DNA of 64,000 nt from positions 1 to 64,000 of the forward strand of contig NZ_LQIS01000018.1 of the NCBI RefSeq assembly GCF_001499905.1, read 5' to 3'. This document shows positions 42,607-50,243 of the stretch, piece by piece. Position 1 is the stretch's first letter. The number at the start of each line of letters is the position of its first letter. The notes below the pieces were generated by a model. That model worked only from the letters and a program-made list of their open reading frames with translations. It ran no database searches and had not been told where the DNA came from. A program made the position numbers and the translations under genes. Source of the stretch: Mycobacterium sp. GA-1285. GTDB taxonomy: Bacteria > Actinomycetota > Actinomycetes > Mycobacteriales > Mycobacteriaceae.

Positions 42607-44403
42607 GTGGACGCGACACCATTCGGGCCTTATCAGCTGCAGGAGTTGATCGGCCGCGGCGGTATGGGCGAGGTCTACCGCGCCTACGACACCAAGACCG
42701 ACCGCGTCGTCGCGCTGAAGGTGTTGCCGCCCAGCATGGCCGCCGACGAGATCTTCCAACAGCGGTTCCGGCGTGAGTCCCAGGCCGCCGCGGGGCTCAA
42801 CGACCCACACGTCGTGCCGATCCACGGATTCGGCGAGATCGACGGCCGCCTCTACCTCGACATGCGGCTCATCGAGGGCCGCAACCTCGGCGCCATTCTC
42901 GCCGAGGCCGGGAAACGGCCGCTCGACACGACGCTGGCGGTCACGATCGTCGAACAGGTCGCGACGGCTCTCGACGCCGCGCACGCCAGCGGACTCCATC
43001 ACCGCGACATCAAGCCGTCGAACGTCCTGGTCACCGAACGCCAATTCGTGTACCTCATCGACTTCGGCCTGGCGCGCAGCGCAGGAGAGAAAGGCTTGAC
43101 CACCGCGGGCAGCACGCTGGGGACGATGGCGTACATGGCCCCCGAGCGCTTCGAGGGCAAACCGGTCGATCCGACCGCCGACATCTACGCACTGGCCTGC
43201 GTGCTCTACGAGTGCCTGACCGGCGTGCGGCCCTATCCCGCCGACAGCCTCGAACAGCAGATCGCCGGCCACATGAACAAGGACGTGCCCAAGCCCTCGG
43301 CGGTCGATCCACGATTGGCGGCCTTCGACGAGGTCATCGCCAAGGGCATGGCCAAGAAGCCGGCCAAGCGCTACCAGAAGGCCGGGGAACTGGCCGACGC
43401 CGCACGCCGAGCGCTCAACGCGCCGGTGCGCACCGCGCGCAGCGGCAGACACCAGGCGCGACGGGCAGCGGTGCCTGCGAAGCGGGTGCCACGCAGGGTA
43501 TTGGCGGTGGCCGCATCCGTTGTATTGGTCGCGGCGCTGGGCACGTTCGGCGTGCTGCAATGGCGTGGCGACGACAGCGCCAAACCGGCCAGCGTCGAAG
43601 AGACGACGTCGCCGCCCGCCGCTACCCCCGGCGCGGTGGAGTCGATCGCGGCGACGGTGCCCGAAGAGATCCGGTCGACGGGCAAGCTCATCATCGGCGT
43701 CAACACCCCATATGCGCCAAACGAATTCAAGGATGCCGACGGCCAGATCGTCGGCTTCGACGTCGACTTGATGAATGCCGTCGCCCGGACGCTGGGCCTG
43801 GTTCCCGAATACCGCGAAACCGCGTTCGAGGCGATCCTGCCGTCGGTCCGGGCCGGCGACTTCCACGTCGGCATGTCATCGGTCACCGACACCAAGGAGC
43901 GCGAGGAGGCGGTCGACTTCGTCACCTACTTCCAGGCGGGCACCCTGTGGGCGCAGCGGATCGGGTCCGGGATCACCCCGGCCGATGCGTGCGGGCTTCG
44001 TATCGGCGTGGCGTACGCGACGCTTCAGCAGACCGAGGAGATCCCGGCGAAGAGCAAAGACTGTGTCGCCGCCGGGTCGGCGCCCATCGACGAGGCCGTC
44101 TACGTGACGCAGGACGAGTTGACCAAGGCGCTCATCAACGGCGAGGTCGACGCGATGGCCACGGATTCACCGGTCGCGGGATTCGCGATCAAGACCTCGG
44201 GCGGCGCCCTGGAGGCCGCCGGGGACGTCTTCAACTCCGCCCCGTACGGCTGGCCGGTGGCCAAGGGTTCCGGGCTGGCAGAGTCGCTGCGCCAGGCGCT
44301 GGCCCATCTGATCTCCACCGGCGAGTACCGCACCATCGCGCTGATGTGGGGCGTCGAGAAGGGCATGATCTCCACGCCGACGATCAACGGCGCGACCCGC
44401 TGA
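42607..44403 (+). CDS. Receptor Ser/Thr protein kinase fused to an amino-acid-binding domain
   Basis: A 598-residue type I arrangement. The N-terminal Hanks-type kinase has the P-loop GRGGMGEVY, K38 in ALKVL, HRD at 132-134, DFG at 152-154 and APE in MAPERFEG. One membrane helix spans about 297-319. The outside part (about 355-598) matches the family 3 solute-binding proteins of polar amino acid ABC transporters: GKLIIGVNTPYAPNEF, GFDVDLMNAVARTLGL and EAILPSVRAGDFHVGMSSVTDT. The protein should therefore sense an amino acid or related ligand outside and phosphorylate targets inside. Known mycobacterial glutamate/aspartate sensing uses separate GlnH, GlnX and PknG; here sensor and kinase are one chain. 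The start is the GTG at 42607. Ligand and targets are unknown. Confidence 0.92.
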   Translation: MDATPFGPYQLQELIGRGGMGEVYRAYDTKTDRVVALKVLPPSMAADEIFQQRFRRESQAAAGLNDPHVVPIHGFGEIDGRLYLDMRLIEGRNLGAILAEAGKRPLDTTLAVTIVEQVATALDAAHASGLHHRDIKPSNVLVTERQFVYLIDFGLARSAGEKGLTTAGSTLGTMAYMAPERFEGKPVDPTADIYALACVLYECLTGVRPYPADSLEQQIAGHMNKDVPKPSAVDPRLAAFDEVIAKGMAKKPAKRYQKAGELADAARRALNAPVRTARSGRHQARRAAVPAKRVPRRVLAVAASVVLVAALGTFGVLQWRGDDSAKPASVEETTSPPAATPGAVESIAATVPEEIRSTGKLIIGVNTPYAPNEFKDADGQIVGFDVDLMNAVARTLGLVPEYRETAFEAILPSVRAGDFHVGMSSVTDTKEREEAVDFVTYFQAGTLWAQRIGSGITPADACGLRIGVAYATLQQTEEIPAKSKDCVAAGSAPIDEAVYVTQDELTKALINGEVDAMATDSPVAGFAIKTSGGALEAAGDVFNSAPYGWPVAKGSGLAESLRQALAHLISTGEYRTIALMWGVEKGMISTPTINGATR

Positions 44404-44548
44404 CCGTCGGCGCCTGAACCGCGACGTGTAACCTGGAGTCAGCCCTTTCGGGTCAGCAGCCATCTCTCAACCCGCGATGGAACTGCGTTTCGACACCGCG
44501 CGCCCTTTCGACATCGGCCGCAGCGGAACGTAACGAAGGACTTGCTAC

Positions 44549-44683
44549 ATGCAGTCGAACGACCTGTTTTCACATCCTCAGAAGCCCGAGTTCGTCTCGA
44601 GCGAAGACCACTCCACCGAACCCGTCACCAATCCGGTGTTCTCCGACCGCCCCGAACGCGGTTCGTCCACAGCGTCGGCATGA
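44549..44683 (+). CDS. Small 44-residue ORF coupled to the DUF5994 gene
   Basis: The ATG at 44549 has a good ribosome binding site (GAAGGA, seven bases before). The frame encodes 44 mostly polar residues (beginning MQSNDLFSHPQKPEF, ending STASA), with no cysteine and no membrane segment. Its stop codon overlaps the ATG of the next gene as ATGA. I recognise no family. It may be a short protein, or a leader ORF whose translation delivers ribosomes to the DUF5994 start, which lacks an obvious ribosome binding site of its own. Confidence 0.45.
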   Translation: MQSNDLFSHPQKPEFVSSEDHSTEPVTNPVFSDRPERGSSTASA

Positions 44684-45156
44684 ACGGCCTCACGGGCACG
44701 CGCCGGCTGGCACGGCCCGTCCGCCTCGTGCTCGCGCGCAAACTCGGCTCCGACATCGACGGCGCCTGGTGGCCGCACACCGGCTCGGTCGCAGGCGAAC
44801 TGCCTGAGCTGATCGAAACCCTGCACAAGACGCTCGGCGAGATCATCGATATCCGGGTGAACTGGGCTGCCACCGAGGGCGCGCTGGACTACAACTCGAT
44901 CCTGTCAAGCAAACGCACCAAGAATCCCGCTCCGCGCCGGTCCCATCGACTGATGGTCGTCACCGGACGTTCGGCTTCGGTGAAACTCCTTGTGATACCG
45001 CATATGACGACGCCGGCACTCGGGGCGATGGTCATGCGCTGCGCGGTCGGCAAATCGAACGACGGCACACCGGAGTGCGAGCAGTGGAGCGAGGCCGCCG
45101 GCGCCGTCATTCGGGACGCACAGTCCGACAGCGTGACGTGGGCGGCGCGGACGTAA
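44680..45156 (+). CDS. DUF5994 family protein
   Basis: A 158-residue protein with the DUF5994 pattern found in actinobacteria: basic N-terminus ARPVRLVLARKLG, then DGAWWPHTGSVAGELPELIE, and a middle of beta-strand-like segments (RLMVVTGRSASVKLLVIP). No signal peptide or catalytic motif is visible. The ATG at 44680 starts at the family's normal N-terminus and overlaps the stop of the small upstream ORF; a longer frame from 44542 has no family support. It ends 3 bp before the convergent selD stop. Function is unknown. Confidence 0.75.
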   Translation: MNGLTGTRRLARPVRLVLARKLGSDIDGAWWPHTGSVAGELPELIETLHKTLGEIIDIRVNWAATEGALDYNSILSSKRTKNPAPRRSHRLMVVTGRSASVKLLVIPHMTTPALGAMVMRCAVGKSNDGTPECEQWSEAAGAVIRDAQSDSVTWAART

Positions 45157-45159
45157 CCG

Positions 45160-46188
45160 TCAGCGCACGACGATCGTGTGCTCGCGGCGCGGCACCAGTT
45201 CGCCGATCACCGGCGCGCCGGGGATCTCCCCGGCGATCAGCAGGCCACCCGACGTCTGCGCATCGGCCAGCAGCAGCGCCTCATCCTCGTCGACGGCGGT
45301 CAGATCGACGTGCGGCGCCACCCAGTCGAGGTTGCGCCGCGTCCCGCCGCTGACATAGCCCTGCGCCAAGGCGTCCCGCGCGCCGTCGATGTAGGGCACC
45401 GCCGTGCTGTCGATCACCGCGGTCACGCCGCTGGCCCGGGCCAGCTTGTGTAGGTGCCCGAGCAACCCGAAACCCGTTATGTCGGTGGCACATTCGACGC
45501 CAGCGTCGACGGCGGCCCGTGCGGCATCGGCGTTCAGCGTGGTCATCACCGCGATCGCCTCGGCGAACGTCTCGCCGGTGTTCTTGTGCCGGCTGTTGAG
45601 CACGCCGACACCCAGCGGTTTGGTCAACGACAATGGCACACCCGGTTTGCCGGCGTCGTTGCGCAGCAACCGATTCGGATCGGCGACACCGGTCACGGCC
45701 AAACCGTACTTCGGCTCGGGGTCGTCGACGCTGTGCCCGCCGGCCAGGTGACAGCCCGCGGCCCCACACACATCCAGTCCGCCGCGCAACACCTCGCCGA
45801 CCAACTCGATCGGCAGCACATCGCGCGGCCAGCCCAGCAGGTTCACCGCGACGACCGGACGCCCGCCCATCGCGTACACATCCGACAGCGCGTTGGTGGC
45901 CGCGATACGGCCCCAGTCGTAGGCGTCGTCGACCACCGGGGTGAAGAAGTCCGTCGTCGCGATCAACGCCAGGCCACCGCCTGAACCGACGCCGTCGAGG
46001 CGCACCGCCGCAGCGTCGTCGCCGTCGTCGAGCCCCACCAGCAGTTCGCCGATCGGGTCGCGCGGCGCTGCCCCGGTCAGGCTGCGCACCACGTCCTCGA
46101 GTTCGCCGGGCGGGATCTTGCATGCGCAGCCGCCGCCGTGGGCGTACTGGGTCAGCCGGAAGGTCATCTGCTCCGTCACAGCCTCCAT
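45160..46188 (-). CDS. selD: Selenophosphate synthase (selenide, water dikinase)
   Basis: Makes selenophosphate from selenide and ATP, the selenium donor for selenocysteine. The N-terminal glycine-rich loop reads RLTQYAHGGGCACK, with the catalytic Cys (not selenocysteine) at C21 and the essential Lys at K24 from my chosen start. Further family blocks are DDAAAVRL, DFFTPVVDDAYDWGRIAATNALSDVYAMGG, HSVDDPEPKYGLAVTG and DITGFGLLGH. Length of 342 residues is normal. The open frame continues upstream through the tRNA-Sec gene, so the start must lie below 46219; ATG 46188 is used, though GTG 46179 or ATG 46167 are possible. Divergent from tRNA-Sec by 30 bp. Part of a complete selenocysteine set with selA and selB nearby. 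Confidence 0.95.
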   Translation of the reverse strand: MEAVTEQMTFRLTQYAHGGGCACKIPPGELEDVVRSLTGAAPRDPIGELLVGLDDGDDAAAVRLDGVGSGGGLALIATTDFFTPVVDDAYDWGRIAATNALSDVYAMGGRPVVAVNLLGWPRDVLPIELVGEVLRGGLDVCGAAGCHLAGGHSVDDPEPKYGLAVTGVADPNRLLRNDAGKPGVPLSLTKPLGVGVLNSRHKNTGETFAEAIAVMTTLNADAARAAVDAGVECATDITGFGLLGHLHKLARASGVTAVIDSTAVPYIDGARDALAQGYVSGGTRRNLDWVAPHVDLTAVDEDEALLLADAQTSGGLLIAGEIPGAPVIGELVPRREHTIVVR

Positions 46189-46218
46189 GCTGCCTGGCAT
46201 GATCGGTCCGTGGGTCAG

Positions 46219-46313
46219 GGAGGCGTATCCGGTCTGGTGACCGGCGCGGTCTTCAAAATCGCTGAGCGGCAGATCCTGTCGCTGGCGGGTTCGATTCCCG
46301 TCCGCCTCCGCCA
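46219..46313 (+). tRNA. selC: tRNA-Sec, anticodon UCA
   Basis: A 95-nt tRNA including an encoded CCA end (46311-46313). The acceptor stem GGAGGCG pairs with CGCCTCC. The D stem is CCGGT/ACCGG, and the anticodon loop CTTCAAA puts TCA at 46253-46255, which reads UGA. A long variable arm (AGCGGCAG with CTGTCGCT) and the T loop TTCGATT complete the fold. The UGA-reading anticodon and long variable arm identify the selenocysteine tRNA. It lies between selD and the DUF488 and selA genes. Confidence 0.95.
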
Positions 46314-46327
46314 CCCCCTGGGGGTGA

Positions 46328-46849
46328 TCAGCGGTCCCACACCACCAGGCCGTCGTCGCGGATCCGCGCCCCGTCCGACGGCTCGTGCGGCACCAGCCGA
46401 CCGTCGTGCATGAGGTGTTCGACCGGCACCGAGAACCGCAGCACCGCCACGTCGGCGACGATGCGCCGGTGGCAGCGCCACCACACCGACTCGCTGCACA
46501 TCATCGCGGTGTGCTCTCGCCGGGACTGGTCCACGAGATCGCCCAGAGCTTCCTGGAACTCCTCGGTGCGCGTGTAGGCGGCGTAGGCGGCGAACTGCTT
46601 GACCCGCCACCACGGATCCTCGGGTTCGGAGTCCGCGGGCAGGCTTCTGCGTCCGCCCAGTCGCTGCTCCCAGCGGTAGGCCAACCCGGCCGCTTCTGCC
46701 CAATCGGTGATCGCGGTCATCGCGACGTCGGGGTTGTGCCGGCTGTTCGGATAGCGGCGAATGTCGACGAGCGCCTCGACGCCCGCCTCCTCCAGCAACC
46801 GCGCGAGCCCCGACCTGCCGAGCGCACCGTGTCCCACCGACGTCAACAC
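46328..46849 (-). CDS. DUF488 family protein
   Basis: A 173-residue protein of the DUF488 family: TSVGHGALGRSGLARLLEE at the start, DIRRYPNSRHNPD, and the cysteine-containing block MMCSESVWWRCHRRIVAD near the C-terminus, which are the family's conserved parts. The family is widespread and has no settled biochemical role. I start it at GTG 46849; the open frame continues upstream only as antisense of selA. It stands between tRNA-Sec and selA, convergent to the tRNA and divergent from selA (about 110 bp between starts). Whether it has anything to do with selenium is unknown. Confidence 0.88.
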   Translation of the reverse strand: MLTSVGHGALGRSGLARLLEEAGVEALVDIRRYPNSRHNPDVAMTAITDWAEAAGLAYRWEQRLGGRRSLPADSEPEDPWWRVKQFAAYAAYTRTEEFQEALGDLVDQSRREHTAMMCSESVWWRCHRRIVADVAVLRFSVPVEHLMHDGRLVPHEPSDGARIRDDGLVVWDR

Positions 46850-46958
46850 ACCACCGGTGTACCCGGTCGACGTCGTTGCGCCATGATGGCTGCATGCGAA
46901 TTCTGTGCGTTTTGTTGCGCTGGCCGCAACAAAGCGCACACAACTCACGAGGGCGACG

Positions 46959-48239
46959 GTGACCGACCCACGACGACGTGTGCCGCGCACCGACGCGCTG
47001 CTCGCCGATCCGCGCCTGGCCGAGGCCTCGCGGGTGTTGGGCCGAACCCTGGTGAAAAGCGTTGTGGGACAGTCGCAGCAGCGTGCGCGGGCCGGTGAGA
47101 TCGAGCCGGAGCGCGTCGCCGACGACGCGGTCGCGTCGCTGCCGGCGAGCGCGGCCAGCCTGCGGCCGGTCATCAACGCCACCGGCGTCGTCGTGCACAC
47201 CAACCTGGGGCGGGCGCCGCTGTCACAGGCCGCGGTCGACGCCGTCGTCACCGCGAGCGGCGCCACCGACGTGGAGTTCGACCTCGAGACCGGACGCCGG
47301 GCCCGCCGTGGACGCGGAGCGCTCGCCGCGTTGGCGCAGGCCGTCCCCACGGCACAAGGCGTACACGTGGTCAACAACAACGCCGCCGCGCTGCTGCTCA
47401 CCGCGATGACGCTGGCGCCCGGCAGGGAGATCGTCGTCAGCCGCGGCGAGCTGATCGAGATCGGCGACGGCTTCCGGCTACCCGAACTGATGGAGTCGAC
47501 CGGCTCGCGCATCCGCGAGGTCGGCACCACCAACCGCACCCACCTGCGCGATTACGCCGACGCGCTCGGCCCCGACACCGGTTTCATCCTCAAGGTGCAC
47601 CCGTCGAACTACGCGGTCACCGGTTTCACCTCGACGGTCGGCGTGCGCGAACTGGCCGGACTCGACGCGCCCCTCGTCGCGGACATCGGCTCAGGCCTGC
47701 TCACCCCGCACCCGCTGCTGCCCGACGAGCCCGACGCCACCACGATGCTGCGCGACGGCGCCGACGTCGTGACCGCCAGCGGGGACAAGCTGCTCGGCGG
47801 ACCCCAGGCCGGCCTGCTGTTCGGCTCGGCGGAGCTGATCGAACGGCTGCGCCGCCATCCCGCCGCGCGGGCGATGCGGGTCGACAAGCTGACCCTCGCC
47901 GCGCTGGAGGCCACGCTGGTGGGCCCGCCGCCGCCGGTCATGCAGGCGCTCGACGCCGACGTCTGCGATCTGCGCGCCCGCGCGCGGAAGATGGCCGCCC
48001 AACTCCCGGGCGCCGAGGCCGTCGACTGCACCGCCGCGGTCGGCGGTGGCGGCGCACCCGACGTCGCGCTGCCGAGCGCCGCGATCAGCCTGCCGGAGTC
48101 CTACGCCGCGCCGCTGCGGGCCGGCGCACCCGCGGTCGTCGGACGGCTGGAGGGCGGTCGGTGCCTGCTGGACCTGCGCACCGTGTCTCCCGACGACGAC
48201 GGCCTGCTTGCCCAGGCGGTGCTGGCGTGTACGTCGTAG
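46959..48239 (+). CDS. selA: L-seryl-tRNA(Sec) selenium transferase
   Basis: A 426-residue PLP enzyme that converts seryl-tRNA-Sec to selenocysteyl-tRNA-Sec. Family blocks: VINATGVVVHTNLGRAPLS, DLETGRRARRG, VVNNNAAALLL, SRGELIEIGDGFRLPELM, EVGTTNRTH, and the PLP-binding lysine K277 in TASGDKLLGGPQAG. The GTG at 46959, with GAGGG before it, fits the family N-terminus better than the longer frame from 46905. Its last 13 bases overlap the start of selB, so the two are translationally coupled. Confidence 0.95.
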   Translation: MTDPRRRVPRTDALLADPRLAEASRVLGRTLVKSVVGQSQQRARAGEIEPERVADDAVASLPASAASLRPVINATGVVVHTNLGRAPLSQAAVDAVVTASGATDVEFDLETGRRARRGRGALAALAQAVPTAQGVHVVNNNAAALLLTAMTLAPGREIVVSRGELIEIGDGFRLPELMESTGSRIREVGTTNRTHLRDYADALGPDTGFILKVHPSNYAVTGFTSTVGVRELAGLDAPLVADIGSGLLTPHPLLPDEPDATTMLRDGADVVTASGDKLLGGPQAGLLFGSAELIERLRRHPAARAMRVDKLTLAALEATLVGPPPPVMQALDADVCDLRARARKMAAQLPGAEAVDCTAAVGGGGAPDVALPSAAISLPESYAAPLRAGAPAVVGRLEGGRCLLDLRTVSPDDDGLLAQAVLACTS

Positions 48240-49927
48240 CGACCGCGGGCCACGTCGACCACGGCAAGTCCACACTCGTCCAGCGCCTCACCGGCATGTG
48301 GCCGGACCGGCTGGCCGAGGAGCAGCGGCGCGGCCTGACCATCGATCTCGGCTTCGCGTGGACGACGCTCGACGGCCGTGAGGTCGCGTTCGTCGACGTG
48401 CCGGGCCACGAGCGGTTCGTCGCGAACATGCTCGCCGGATGTGGTCCGATGCCCCAGGAAAGCCCGGTCATGTTCGTCGTCGCCGCGACCGAGGGCTGGA
48501 TGCCGCAGTCCGACGAACACCTCGATGCGCTGCGGGCGCTCGGCGTCCGGCACCTGCTCGTGGTGATCAGCAAGGCCGACCTCGCGGACCCTGCGCGCGC
48601 GATCGGACAAGTCCGCGAGCGACTGCCTGAGGTGCCGGTGGTGCTCGGTACGGACTTGGAAGCCGTTCGCGGCGCGGTGATTTCGCTTGTCGACGCACTG
48701 CCGCCACCCGACCGTGACGCCGACGTGCGGCTATGGGTGGACCGGTCGTTCACCGTCCGCGGCGCGGGCACCGTGGTGACGGGGACGCTGGCGGCGGGCA
48801 CGTTGCGCGTCGGTGACGAGCTCGAGCACGCGGGACGACGGGTGACGATCCGCGGGCTGCAGTCGCTCGGTGAGGATCGTCGGGAGGTCGGTGCTGTCGC
48901 GCGGGTCGCGGTGAATGTGCGCGGCGTCGACCGCCGGCACATCGGTCGCGGCGACACCGTCCGGGCGCCGGGTGCGTGGTTGGCAACCGCCGAAATCGAC
49001 GTTCTGCTCAGGGAACCCGGCGAGTTACATCGGCAACTCGTGCTCCACGTCGGGTCGGCAGCGGTGCCGGTGCACGTGCGACCGCTCGGCGCGGCGGGCG
49101 CGCGGCTTCGGCTGACGCGTCCGCTGCCCCTGCGGGTGGGTGACATCGGAGTGTTGCGTGACCCCGGCGAGCACCGGATCGCCGCGGGCGTCGAGGTGCT
49201 CGACGTGCGGCCGCCCGCGCTGCGGCGTCGCGGTGCGGCACGGCAGCGCGGTGAGGACCTGGCCGCCGGGCGTGTGCGTCCGCCACCGTGTGCACGGGTA
49301 ACGGAGTTGCGCGCCATAGGTTTTGACGCCGACGGCACCCGCATCGGGGAGTGGATGGTCGACCACGAGTGGTGGGCTCAGCGCCGCCACCAGATGACCG
49401 CGGCGCTCGACGACTGGACGGCCCGGCACGATATCGCGGCGGGGATGCCGCTGGAAGCCTTACGGCAGCAGTCCGGGCTACCCGCCGTCGAACTGCTGCA
49501 GGCGCTGCTGGACGGCACCGGGCTTCAGGTGGCCGACGGGGTGGTGCGACGCCCGGACGCGGAGTTGCCCGCACGCGTCGACAAGGCGGTGCGAACGGTG
49601 GAGGAGTGGTTGGCGGCCGAACCGTTTCAGGCACCGGAGGCCGACGAACTCGCCGACTTGAACCTGGGGCCGCGGGAACTCGCGGCGGCGATCCGTGCCG
49701 GACGGCTCACCAGGATCGCCGACGGCGTGGTCCTCGGCCCCGATGCCGTCGACCACGCCGCACAGATCCTCACGACGCTGCCGCAGCCGTTCACCGTCGC
49801 CGAAGCCAAGCGCGCGCTGAACACCACCCGGCGGGTCGCGGTGCCGCTGCTCGAACACCTCGACGCTCGAAAGGTCACCCGGCGAGACGCTGACGGCAAC
49901 CGAACGCTTCATGCGCAGGAGCGTTGA
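48227..49927 (+). CDS. selB: Selenocysteine-specific elongation factor
   Basis: A 566-residue EF-Tu-like GTPase that carries selenocysteyl-tRNA to the ribosome at UGA codons marked by a SECIS hairpin. G motifs: AGHVDHGKST (residues 7-16), DVPGHERF and SKADL. The GTP domain is followed by beta-barrel domains and a C-terminal half with repeated winged-helix segments that bind the SECIS RNA. The GTG start at 48227 lies inside the end of selA and begins directly at the G domain; the frame upstream is selA antisense-like and not family sequence. The matching SECIS-bearing gene is fdhA about 5 kb downstream. Confidence 0.95.
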   Translation: MYVVATAGHVDHGKSTLVQRLTGMWPDRLAEEQRRGLTIDLGFAWTTLDGREVAFVDVPGHERFVANMLAGCGPMPQESPVMFVVAATEGWMPQSDEHLDALRALGVRHLLVVISKADLADPARAIGQVRERLPEVPVVLGTDLEAVRGAVISLVDALPPPDRDADVRLWVDRSFTVRGAGTVVTGTLAAGTLRVGDELEHAGRRVTIRGLQSLGEDRREVGAVARVAVNVRGVDRRHIGRGDTVRAPGAWLATAEIDVLLREPGELHRQLVLHVGSAAVPVHVRPLGAAGARLRLTRPLPLRVGDIGVLRDPGEHRIAAGVEVLDVRPPALRRRGAARQRGEDLAAGRVRPPPCARVTELRAIGFDADGTRIGEWMVDHEWWAQRRHQMTAALDDWTARHDIAAGMPLEALRQQSGLPAVELLQALLDGTGLQVADGVVRRPDAELPARVDKAVRTVEEWLAAEPFQAPEADELADLNLGPRELAAAIRAGRLTRIADGVVLGPDAVDHAAQILTTLPQPFTVAEAKRALNTTRRVAVPLLEHLDARKVTRRDADGNRTLHAQER

Positions 49928-50000
49928 ACGCGCAGGCCCCACTAGCTCCACCAACCACATTGGCCTCCGGTGGGTTCAGCATCGCAGGTTCCCACCTCAG

Positions 50001-50031
50001 AGCGAATTATTCGCCGAGCGAATAATTCGCT
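50001..50031. repeat. Perfect 13-bp inverted repeat in the gap after selB
   Basis: AGCGAATTATTCG and its exact reverse complement are separated by the five bases CCGAG. The arms are A/T-rich in an otherwise GC-rich context. It sits in a 316-bp gap (49928-50243) between selB and a convergent glycosyltransferase gene, in which I see no gene. No T tract follows on either strand, so it is not a standard intrinsic terminator, but its place between convergent genes suits a two-way stop or a protein-binding site. Confidence 0.6.
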
Positions 50032-50243
50032 GAGAGCCGGGCAACACGGAAGGGCTCTCCGCTAGAGACTGATGAGACGACGGTGACTGCCGGAGCGGGC
50101 CCAGTGGAAAAACCACTGACCGTCGGGGACCACCAGATCGTTGATGCCGTAAACCCCCGCTCGCGGGTGTCCCAATCATCCTCTGCCGCGCGTATTTTGG
50201 TCGACCGCGGTGTCATGGGTGAACGGCGGCACCAGGGGCGCCG

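Noticed and set aside
46189..46314. N-terminal extension of selD reaching to 46314
   Set aside because: It runs through the tRNA-Sec gene on the opposite strand, and the family N-terminus begins only at about 46170.
50007..50216. Small minus-strand ORFs of 60-69 codons in the gap after selB
   Set aside because: No ribosome binding site, no family resemblance, and they cross the inverted repeat; chance frames are expected at this length.
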